Source: Margaritifera margaritifera (lineage: Eukaryota > Mollusca > Bivalvia > Unionida > Margaritiferidae). From it: DNA of 64,000 nt. The notes below the pieces were generated by a model that made no database searches, had not been told where the DNA came from, and worked only from the letters and a program-made list of their open reading frames with translations. The translations under genes and the position numbers were made by a program. Position 1 is the stretch's first letter, and every line of letters begins with the position of its first letter. The stretch spans positions 7,138,001 to 7,202,000 of the forward strand of contig JAQPZY010001660.1 of NCBI GenBank assembly GCA_029931535.1. Direction: 5' to 3'. This document shows positions 24,046 through 36,100 of the stretch, in pieces.

Positions 24046-26340
24046 AAACTTGATCTTTCCCCCGATCTACATGTTAGGCTTACATCTGACACCTATTTAT
24101 ATGTTAACCTTTTAACAAAAGAAGCCACACATTGATACAACATTTAACAGTCTGATTTCTACTTTTACATTTACAGGTTGTGATAGTATTTGCCTCAGAA
24201 AATAAAACTGAAAATATCAACATAAGAAAAATATTTAAAGTTTGAAATGTGAAGTCTAATGTAATTGGACTATTTATGTGTAAGCTGATGACAATGGACC
24301 ATACTTCACTCATCTTGCAGTGTATCATTTGCTTTATGTCTTTTACCTCTTGTTACAACAGGATTCAGTTTGCAAGACATGTCTTTGTTGAATATATCTC
24401 ACAATTTAGGTAAAACATCATTAGGTTAGTTGCTACATAGGGGTATGTACATGATGAAAAAATCAATAATGCAACCAGAGGTACTGCCTGTACATGCACA
24501 TAGGATGCTTTGGTAGGATCCACAATGAAACTGTAGTGGCTTACTAACTTTAAATGGAGTTTCTTTAAAGTAAAATGTTGCTCATCAAAGGTTAGGCGTG
24601 AGAAAATGTTTTTCAAAGGTAAATAATTAAGTTTAACGAGATTTGTGTCAGTATTATTAGTAAATCAACCCAATGTGTAATGCTGTGTAATGTGCAGCAC
24701 AACCAATTCTCATCAACTTCGGCTTTCCTAGCAATGCCACATTAGATGTGAAAATCGTCCGTATTTTTAAAAAAAGAATAAACAGAAAAATCCTAATAAA
24801 CAGTCCTCTTAAGCAGAGATGTGGAAATATGTAATTTAATTGGAACTGACAGCCATGTACATGTTTATTTATACTGTTACTAATTTTGTAAACTAAACCA
24901 AACCATTTACATGTGTAAAAATGTTGCAGCCTTGGGGCCCCAGAGCTATAAATGACAGACTGGTGAAAGATTTGATGAATATAAAACATACTGAAGTTAG
25001 AACCAATCTAACATTTAATCTGTTGGCAAAAACCAAGGTATCCAAATATTGTATGATAATTGTTTCTATTTTTATATCAGCACTATTTGTAAATACTGGA
25101 AATTTGCATATCAATACTTCAACATGTTAAACTTCCAGGGCAGTAATATTTTCTTTGTTAGCCTGCGCACATACACATTACAGATACTTCATGTAGCTTC
25201 TACTCTCGGCATATTTATCAGTTTTGATGAAAACTGTCTGCCTAAGAGCCCCCTACTTTCTCCAGTCACCTTCACAGTTGTTGGACTATTCTGTACATGT
25301 CAGGAATTTTTCATCTTTAGTTGAATTCTTAGGTCTGTAACTAACACCATCACAATGTAGTCCATCAGCATAAAATTCAATGTCTACTCACTCCCCCACC
25401 CACATTTAACAATGTAACAGCCCAAAGCTATCTTTTGTTGTACTTGTGCACATCTCCAGTCTACTAGCATTCACACAATTCTCCTCATAACTCCCAAAAA
25501 GCATAGATTTGGACATCTGAATTACTTTGGTGTTATCTTATCTTTGAGTTACTTTCAAAAGTATTAAGAGCCACAATGAACATCGACTTGTAAACATGTT
25601 TATTAACAAAAACGGACCTGAATCGCAAATAAAACATCTTGTTTAAATTGCTTTGTAGTTGAAAGCACACAATGAGTTTGTCATATGTGTACAATTGGGG
25701 ACCAATATGGGGCAATAATCACAGACCATTAATTTATTACCTGTGTATGCCACTGATGGCTAATTAAATATACACATTTAAGAAGTAAATTAGTGATAAA
25801 TTATGCAAAACAATTGCATTTATTTCCTGGTTAACACTGACTTAACATTAATTTGAGATACACCTGTTTGGAAAAATATGGATAGCTATTGTTGCAAGTT
25901 GAAATGTCATTCCTACATTAAAAGTATATCCTGAAATGATTATCACTACCTAGATATTAGGTATAAAAATGAAAAAGGAAATGCATTTACTGAAATTAAA
26001 CAAATCACTCAAATAAATATATTATTCAGTGTTGTAAAGGTGGATGAGGAGAACTGGTTCAGTGGGATAAGGACCTCTGCGCTAATCAGGTTATTTTAAT
26101 AAATGGGCTAAACAGAAAGCTATTCATGATAGAATAATTTAGGCGGTAGTTTCTTTTAGATAAAGAAGTACACTCATTTTAGGGTTAAAGTACTAAAATT
26201 ATACTGAAAGTCGATTTTCAAAAGTGAAATAATATTTTTATTATCATGAGAATTCATATGATGCCAATATGGCTGCTGCAGAAGTTGATTAGAATCTGAA
26301 TTGAAAGGAAGCCATGAATTTTATACTTTTATTTAAAAAT
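24046..26340. other. AT-rich intergenic or 3' flanking sequence
   Basis: No coding signature, array or paired terminal repeat was found. The last few hundred bases probably include the 3' UTR of GRWD1 on the minus strand, with TTTATT (reverse of a poly(A) signal) near 26235 and 26330, but I cannot choose between them. Confidence 0.45.
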
Positions 26341-26347
26341 CAACTTA

Positions 26348-26659
26348 TCACACACTGATTGGTCTAAAAACATTGAATCCACTTAAAGCTGTGCTAATAA
26401 TCACTCCTGTCAGCTGGGGATGCCAGTGTAATTCCTTAATATCAGTCTGTCCTTGATGGATAAACAGTAACTGTGGTGGAACATCAGGTTCCAGCTCAGA
26501 TCCAGAGGTTACTTCTGTATCTTTCTCCACAGCAAGGTCCCAGATCGTGAGCTGGTCATCTGAGCCACATGCTGCAAACACAGAGCTATCTGATGGATGC
26601 CACTCCACTGATGTGATTGAACCTATGTGGTGTTTAAGGGAAGCTGCCGGCTTGCCATG
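26348..26659 (-). CDS. GRWD1: GRWD1 last coding exon
   Basis: The acceptor TTTGTTTTAG precedes CATGGCAAG. The exon encodes the end of one blade ([19 protein letters not shown]), [11 protein letters not shown], an acidic insert, then [17 protein letters not shown] and the terminal blade, ending at TGA (26350-26348). 312 bases, phase 0. Confidence 0.95.
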   Translation of the reverse strand, partial: HGKPAASLKHHIGSITSVEWHPSDSSVFAACGSDDQLTIWDLAVEKDTEVTSGSELEPDVPPQLLFIHQGQTDIKELHWHPQLTGVIISTALSGFNVFRPISV

Positions 26660-29600
26660 CTAAAACAAAAAAAAAAAGAGATGAAAAACAAACTTTAGTG
26701 TTCTGCCTACAACAAAATGTAACCACTTTCAACTTTATCAACCAATCATACAGTCCACTGATCAGTTGGACCTTTCATGTCTGCCTGATGAAACAAGTAT
26801 TCCCTATCCTCTAGTGAAACAAGGTATCAGGACTGTTATCTATTGCAAGGTATCAGGACTGTTATCTATCCAGAGGTATCAGGACTGTTATCTATTGAAA
26901 GGTATCAGGACTGTTATCTATTGAAAGGTATCAGGACTGTTATCTATCCAAAGGTAGGACTGTTATCTATCCAAAGGTATCAGGACTGTTATCTATTGAA
27001 AGGTATCAGAACTGTTATCTATTGAAAGGTATCAGGACTGTTATCTATTGAAAGGTATCAGGACTGTTATCTATCCAAAGGTGATAACAGAAAATTAAAA
27101 ACTCCACTGTATGTTTATATTATAGAAATAACCATGAATACTACACTTTTTCTTTGGCAGCTTTTATTCCAAAGTGAGAAGAAACTAATGTAAATGAAGA
27201 AATTTTGGACTTGCTGTCATCTATACCTTTTTGGACGGCTCTTGAGGAAGTTAGTACACTAATAGCTTATATGGAAATGGCAGAGTTTCTGCATAGCATT
27301 CTATAATATTTTACAACTACTGTGATTTCATCTATTTTCACAGGTATCAATTTTTGGGGTTTTGTATAAAAAAAGATGACATTTTTGTGTGTATTTAAAT
27401 TTGTGGACTTGCCTCCGTCAACGTTTGCATATTTATAGGCATTTTATTTCATAAACTAACCTCTCCAATTACCCAAAATAAAGAATACAAAAGAACAAAA
27501 ATACGCTGACAACAAACAGTGGTGGCTTCAATGGTTTAAACAATACTACTGCTAGTATGAGTACAAACCATGACCAACCCCTAATACTGTATTTTCATCC
27601 GAGTGCTCAACATCAAATGTAGCCGATGCAGCAAAACAACACCAAGCCATGTGGAAATTGAAACATACCTTTATGGTGTTTGACTTAAACCACTTTCCTT
27701 AATGTTACACCATTAGTACATCTCAACGATTGTGTTATGTTTTGGTTTGGTTTCATGTTTTACGGCAAAACAACACAAGTAGGTTATTTAGTGCAGAGGC
27801 AATTGGAGTAAAGAGCCTTGCCCAAGGACACATCACAGTGATTGTGTTATGTGGATAATGTCATCATTCCATGTATCAACCAAATACATGACCAAGTGGC
27901 CCTTGCTCAATGCAATCAGCAGGCTGTAGCAACCTTTGATGTGTAGTGGAGGTAAGCGGCTAAAGATTAAATGTGTGAGAGATAGATTCTAATTATTCGT
28001 GGCTTTGAGGAAGCTGCTGCACTTGTGGTGTAATTCTTTCATTTTAGGATTATTTACATGACAAACATTTGTGTGTATGAGAAGACTTAACTGACAAGAT
28101 GTTTATTCAGTTGTTTTGTCTGAAAATTAGTGACGTGTGCATTTTAGTACTGTTCTATAACTAGTGTATATATAGTGTCTAATTAGCATTTGTGCTCGAA
28201 GCAATACTTTTAGTATATAAGTCTTGTTGTGTTTTTTTTTTAATTAAAATGTGTGGATAAAAAGAGATGTATTTTCAGGAAGATTTAAATATTAACAGGA
28301 AAGTTTGCTAGCTGTAATTTGAGGCATACATGTTTACATTTATCAAGGCTTTATGTAGATTATTTGTTTAGATGGATCATGACTGTGGTTTATGTAGATT
28401 ATTTGTTCAGATGGATCATGACTGTGGTTTATGTAGATTATTTGTTCAGATGGATCATGACTGTGGTTTATGTAGATTATTTGTTCAGATGGATCATGAC
28501 TGTGGTTTATGTAGATTATTTGTTCAGATGGATCATGACTGTGGTTTATGTAGATTATTTGTTCAGATGGATCATGACTGTGGTTAAATCTTAAATCAGA
28601 GAAAATTGCTGAGAATAAAGTGCAATTTTCTCATTACTGTTTTTGCAGTATTTTCAACAGCAGTTTCAAATAAAAAAGTATTACATATAATATTCATAAA
28701 TCATTTCATTTTTCTTTCTTTCATTTTCAGTCATACTAGTAATATGACACTTTGTGCTCTTTCTATTTTGATCTCTATCCTTACTGATCTCATAACACAT
28801 ATTGATTTAAGGCACTGAGTGGAAGAGACTGCTACCGGATACTGTATACATACATGTGCATTAAAACAATAGAAACTGCTTTACAATTCTTTTCAAAATT
28901 AAAAGATCTCAAAGATAATATTTCATTAGAGTAATGAAGTTGAATTAACGAATAGCTGAGCTTTGTTGATCACTAGGAATGTATCAGTAAGAATACAGAT
29001 GAGGTGGGGTGGGGTGGACTTTCTACATCACATGTGGCTCCTTTTTCATTGGGTCCTAATCTTGTGATATCAAAGCAACCACAAAATCCATGAAAACATC
29101 GAAGCAACCACAAAATCCATTAAAACTGGTACCCCATCAAAAAAAGGGGGAAACCACAACAAGAAGTTAAAATGAAGCTAACATGCAGGCCCCTTCTGAC
29201 TATCATATAAAACAAATTTCCCTTATGAAATTTAGTGGCCTATTTTGGCTATCAAGACAATAGCTGACCTAATATGTTACTGGGTTGTCTACCAGCAGGT
29301 TGTGTTTTTTGCCAATGGTGTAAAAAGATTACTGATGACCCACTCTAATATCAAATATCATCCACATGGAGCAGTGTCAAATAATCTGCGCAAATTTAGT
29401 ACGTGAATTCAGCCCTTTACCTATAATGTCCATTATGTAGATGGAAGTTTGATTTACCTGAGAATGAGGGCTTAGCTAGACTGGTTACACTGTCTTGTGT
29501 CATAATTTGAATGTAACATTGCGACAAATGAGAACTATTTACACCAGGATCAGGATAAAGATGGTGCAACAAAGTAGTTGTAATTCAAAAATTATCATCT

Positions 29601-30121
29601 ATAGATAGATATACTTGAAGTGATTCTCATTTATATATCATCAGATGTTTGCTTTGTAAAATGGATTCAGGTCGCTATTTAAACCCTTGGTATGCACAAA
29701 AAAACACATCAGCAGTGAGTAACGACAGCAGCTTACTGGCTGGAGCAACAGTAAAGCACCTTACTTAAATAGAATTCAATATAAAAAATTTATAAACTTT
29801 ATAACTCCTCTACATTAGACCTGACTATCTTTCACAGGGAATCCCTCATAAACATCTAAATGTTGCTGTGAATTACTAAGAAATGGTGGATTGCTCCTTT
29901 CACTGAATACTGTAAGAGTGCAGATGATATCACACAAAGATTTGACTATAATGAAGAAATAATGTTTAATGTTGATTTATTTACACTCAATATTATAATT
30001 TGCAGTGTGAAATTACTAAAAACAAAAGGCATATTTTTCCTATTAAAACAAAACAGAAACCATATGAAATAATGGCCCCATATATCTGTATCCAAGAAAG
30101 AACTCTGTGTTACACTAATGT

Positions 30122-30156
<35 letters not shown>

Positions 30157-33100
30157 TAGAATTCTGTCTTTGTAACAAGTGTGAGCCTCTAAGTGGCTAT
30201 GTCCTATTGGGTAAGATGGATCCAGGGGATGATGTTAGTTGCACATTTGTTTTTTTCATGTGTATATATGTTTACAAGTGTATATATGTTTACAATATAG
30301 GAATCTCAATATTTTTCAAGTCATGCCCCATAGCTAAGGCCTCTTGGGCCAATCTTGTATGCACATCTGACTTTTGTATTTTCATGCTCATGGATATTGC
30401 TTAGGGATCACAATATTTTTAAAGTCATGCCCCATAGCTAAGGCCTTTTGGGACAATGTTGCATGCATATCTGAATTTGTATTTTCATGCTCAGTAAATG
30501 TATATATGGACATAGGGTGGGGATCTCAATAGTTTCCATGTTATGACCAGGGGCTGCACATGTATACCCCCTAGGCAGGGTGGGGATCTCAATAGTTTCC
30601 ATATTATAACCAATGGCTGCACATGTATACCCCCTAGGCATGACCCAGGGGGCTCATTTAGGACCATATTTGATACATGCTGACACTTGGATTAGTGATC
30701 ACACATGCCAATTCTCATAATTATAAGGCTAACAACTCAGGAGTTGTTTTCATTTAATTTACAAGCAACCACACCACTTAGCCCTGCCACAAGGAGATCA
30801 AAATTCTAAAATTGTTGTTCATATCTATAGGCCAGTCCAAATCACATAACAAAATTTGAACTGTCAATCTTTAACTGTGTAGAAGTTGTGTGATACAAAA
30901 ACTCTTAAAATGTATACATGGTTGATTTAATACTATACTATTTAGTCTCCATCACCCAACCCCCCACACCACCAATCTCCACCACCAGGGAATGAATCAA
31001 AATTGTATGACTGTTGTCTACATCTACAGACTACCCTCAAATCATATTCCAAAACTGAAGTCAATAACTTGAACCACATAGGAGGAGTTGCATGATAAAC
31101 AAAACAAAATTGCCACATGGTTTATACTAGAATTAGGTCAATGGTATGCTATGTACTTCCAAGCTATTCCACTAGCGGTATGACCTGACACAGGGCCCAG
31201 TGTTCCATCACTGTATATGTGTATCTGTATCTCCATGACCAGTTAGTGTATATATCATACTATGAAAGAATCCAAGTTAAGACACTGGGGCAAGTTCCAT
31301 ATTTAAGGGGCATGACCCAGGGCTTGTGTTGGGTGCACAAGTTAATTTATCTCCTCATACCCATTAAATGTATAGAGTGGGAATCTTAAAGGGGAAATCC
31401 ATGCTTCAAACTTGTTATCACTATATTAATTAAATAAAATCATAAGATATTGTACCAATTTTCATTAAATTCTAAGATATTGTACCAATTTTCATTAAAT
31501 TCTAAAGATATTGTACCAATTTTCATTAAATTCTAAGATACTGTACCAATTTTCATTAAATTCTAAGATATTGTACCAATTTTCATTAAATTCTAAGATA
31601 TTGTACCAATTTTCATTAAATTCTAAGATACTGTACCAATTTTCATTAAATTCTAAGATATTGTACCAATTTTCATTAAATTCTAAGATACTGTACCAAT
31701 TTTCATTAAATTCTAAAGATATTGTACCAATTTTCATTAAATTCTAAGACACTACCAATTTTCATTAAATTCTAAGACATTGTACCATTTTTTATTAAAT
31801 TCTAAGATATTGCACCAATTTCATTAAATTCTAAGATATTGTACTAAGTTTCATTAAATTCTAAGATATTGTACCAATTTTCATTAAATTCTAAGACACT
31901 GTACCAATTTTCATTAAATTCTAAGACATTGTACCAATTTTCACAGCTGTGGCTCTTCAGATAATCAAGATATAGGCTGAAATGTAATTATCATAGGGCT
32001 ATGCCATGTTTAAATGTAATTATCATAGGGCCAAGCCATGCTGAAATGTAATTATCATAGGGCCATGCCGTGTTCAATTGTAATTATCATAGGGTCATGC
32101 CATGTTGAAATGTAATTAAAATAGGGCCATGCCATGTTGAAAAGTAATTCTCATAGGGCCATGCCATGTTGAAATGTAATTATCATAGGGCCATGCCATG
32201 TTGAAATGTACTTCTCATAGGGCCATGCCATGTTGAAATTTAATTATCATAGGGCCATGCCATGTTGGCTGCTAGGAGACAAACTGAATTGTCCATTTTT
32301 CTGCTGATGATTTCACACCAGCACATCTCATCAATTATAATGCTTGGGATATACATGTTTTTATTCAAGTCTATATTCTGCAAATTGATTCTATATTTTT
32401 GTATTTACAAAACTTTTGCAAACTATATTTATTAAGATGGATATTAAATAAAAGAAACATGTATACATAAGAAATCTACATTTTTATAAGCAGTAAATCT
32501 ATTCTTCTTCACACATAATTGATATAAAATCCATACAAGATCCACTTTTCTCAATCAAAATCCTGTAAATGTCTGTGACTGATTGAAACAAAGAAGTAAA
32601 AAAGTTCATTTATATATGACAAATATACAAATACTATTAATACATTGTTTCTTTTTTATTTGTTTTATTAGTTAGTGTGAATAGCGATCTAATATGCTGA
32701 TTCACATTTAACATACCCAGTCAACAGATTGATCAAGGATAGTACACCTTTTTTTTTCATGGCTAACTTGTTTCATCATACATCATTCACAGCGCGTGAA
32801 AGACTTCAGTTTTAATGATTGTAGGCATCATAAATGAGATGGAATTTGTTCATAACAGTTGCTTATTTTGTACATAATACTTATTATTTTATAAAGCCAT
32901 CATTTTCATTAAGGTACAACAAGAGCTCATGTCAAATGTGTGCATCACAGTACTCATACTGAATGTCAGAGTGTCACCATTTTCATTATGGTACAACGAG
33001 AGCTTGTGTCAAATGTGCACATACAATTTCATGACCTTTTTCTTAGCAGTTAGGGAAAAGTAGCAATAACAACATTTTCAAGATTGATGCTGCACAACTA

Positions 33101-36100
33101 GACCTCATGATGTGCACAACTAGACCTCATGACGTGCACAACTAGACCTCATGACGTGCACTTCTAGTTTCATGAATATCCTCTAAGTGGTTTAAAAACA
33201 GTAGCTGAATCTGGTCTCTGTGGTGGTCATATTGAAGGTTTAATGGGTACTCTTTTCATTTAAGCAAAGACAAATGTGCATGTCAAGTTTCACGATTATA
33301 CTTCAAGCAGTTGACTAGCATGAATAACAATATTTTCAAGATGCCTGTATGCCATACTTAATGTAAATGGGGCATCATTTTAACTCAAGCACAAATAGAC
33401 ATCAGTGTGAACATCAGTCAAATTTCGTGTCCATCTTCCCAATGAGTCCAGAGCCTAGGAGTAGTGATAACACGCCATGAGCTAACAGACATACAGCAAC
33501 ACATCACTGTGAAACCCTGAAATGCCTTAAAGACCGTTAAAGCTGAAGAAATAACAAAAACCCACATTAACCTAATTTAGTATGCAATTATTTACTACCT
33601 GTCTCAGTGTCCCTTAAGTTGTTACAAAGATGTAGCTGGTTTTAAAATATTACAAACAGGACACAAAACTTTACAACCAATTGAATTGTTTAAAGATGTT
33701 GTCAGTGAAATTTGTTATGTGGTACTTACAGTTTAGCTTTGTTTGTTGATTTTCTTCTAGCCTCCAATAAGCAAACTGCAGATTATCACAAAAAAGACAA
33801 ATATATCTACTTCACTGTTTTACCTGGAACTGTTTTAGGTCCCAGATTTAGAGGATCCCATAAGATTATCGCAAAAAGGACAAATATATCTACTTTACAC
33901 AGTTTTACCTGGAATTGTCTTAGATCCCAGACTTTGAGGACCCCATCATCCCCACCAGACAAAATGAAGGGTTCGTTTCTGTTCCAGTTAATAACATTGA
34001 TATCTCTGTCATGGGCCTCTTGTGCATTCAGCATGCAGGCTTTGTGGGGGTCAGCTCTGGCATCCCATATCCTTATGCTCTTATCCACTGAACAGGAGGC
34101 AAATACCTGTAATAATCATAATAATAATAAAAACAACTGATATCTTACACTTGTCATTGACAGTAGGAGAGTGTAGTTATGTACAGGAAAGAGTTATGTG
34201 ACAAGGGTCATATAGTAAATGAGTTAAGGTACATTTGTTAAGGAAGACACTACTGATGATGTTGAACACTGACGATTGAAGCCTGGTAAAGTCTCATCAA
34301 TATCAAACTGCTTACAAAATGTGGGTCCAACATTCAGCAGCCATAACTCCGCTACATAATGAGGACAAAAAGCTTACATCAAATTCTTCTGATGTTTTAT
34401 CAATTTTAAAGCTGTAGATACATTTTTAAAAAAAAAAAAATCCAATAGTAATTCATGAAATTTTCACATGGAAATAAAAGTGGGTGGGCCCAATAATCAG
34501 GGACTATAACTCCACTATATGATGATGCAGATCAAACAATGGAAAATGAAACCAAGCTAAGAGGTCATGAACATAAAGTTGCATACCAAATTTGGTTGAA
34601 ATCCAATATGAATCCAGGGGAACCAGGACTTTACCCCCCTGTCAATTACCCCCCCCCCCCCGGTCATTTACCCCCCTGCGACGATGAAGAGCTGCCTTGG
34701 TTTCACCTCAAAATGATTATATCCTGTGCTCAAGCAATGTAACTAAAGCAAAAACATATTGTGTGTTGTTTTCCTGCAATAAGATTCTATCCCGTCATTT
34801 TAATCTGTGCTCATTCTATACTATTGTGTTGGTTTCACCTCATTGAATATAATTCTAGTAGAAATGGTTTCTAATTAAGTGTTCACAAACACAAGAAGAC
34901 GTCGAAACCGAGCTAATCCTGACTTTGTTCCTCAAGTTTGGAGTGTACACAGCCGTGTTCAAAATGAATTACTTCGTACTAACAACAGCGTTGAAGGTTG
35001 GCATCGAAAAATGCAAGCTGCCATTGCTGCTGAGCATCCAAATATTTGGCGCTTTTTGACAATCCTTCAAAGAGAGCAATCATTCCTGAACGTGATAATT
35101 TCTCAGCGACTTGGAGGACATCCAGCGGAACCAACTCGAAAGAAATATTGTGACTTCAATGATCGGATTATGAACATTGTTAATGACTTTGCTAATAGAG
35201 AGCACTATGAATACTTGCGAGGGATCACACATAACATTCAGCTGTAATCATATCAATATAACATATTTTATGGTACCATGGTACTATAACATTATGACAT
35301 TATGATATGCTGAATTTAATATTGAATATTCCAGGACAAGTATATGTTTTCAAGGCTGAGAGTAATTAACTAAAATAAAAATGTACAATAAATTCTTTTG
35401 AAATTTATTTTATTTTATTGTTTATTCTGGGGTATAACAATTATATGTTATATAGTAATAGACCGGGGGGTAATTAACTGGCCGGGAGGTAATGTACAGA
35501 GGGGGTAAATGACGGGGGGGGGGGGGGGGATAATTGACAGGGGGGTAAAGTCCTAGACCCGAATCCAGGGAATGATTGTGTAGAAAGGAAAGTCAACGAG
35601 TCAGACAAATCAGGGACCATATCTCTGCAAAATGATGTTGCATACTGAAAATATATATAATCAACACTGACAATCTAATGGAGCTGAGGTCTCGTTAATA
35701 TCAAGTTGCCTAATAAATTTGTATAAAATCCAAAATGGGGAGTAATTGTGCAGAAATAAAAGTGGGCATGTCTGACAATCAGGGGCCAGTAACTCTGCTA
35801 AATGATGAAGAATGCTGAAAACTGAACTCATCCGAGGTCTCATCAATATTAAGCTGCATACCAAATTTGGTTGAAATCCAATTATTATTAACTGAGTTGC
35901 TGTGCAGAAATGAAGGTTGGTTGGTTGATTAGTTGGTGTTTAACAGCACTTTCAGCAGGTGAATGGGTCCAACAACCTGGAGCTATAACTCCACTAAATA
36001 AAGATGTAGAATGCTAATAATCAAACTCAACCAAGGTTTCATCAATATCATGCTGTCTACCAAATTTGGTTGCAATCCAATAAAAACTAAAACAGTTGTT

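Noticed and set aside
28319..28594. Repetitive 13-residue open frame ([11 protein letters not shown])
   Set aside because: Comes from a 39-bp minisatellite inside a GRWD1 intron, with no start context or splice sites.
31495..31747. Open frames [10 protein letters not shown] and [10 protein letters not shown] on opposite strands
   Set aside because: Both are translations of the 30-bp minisatellite.
31437..32266. CRISPR-like array
   Set aside because: Repeats are directly adjacent without unique spacers; this is eukaryotic minisatellite DNA.
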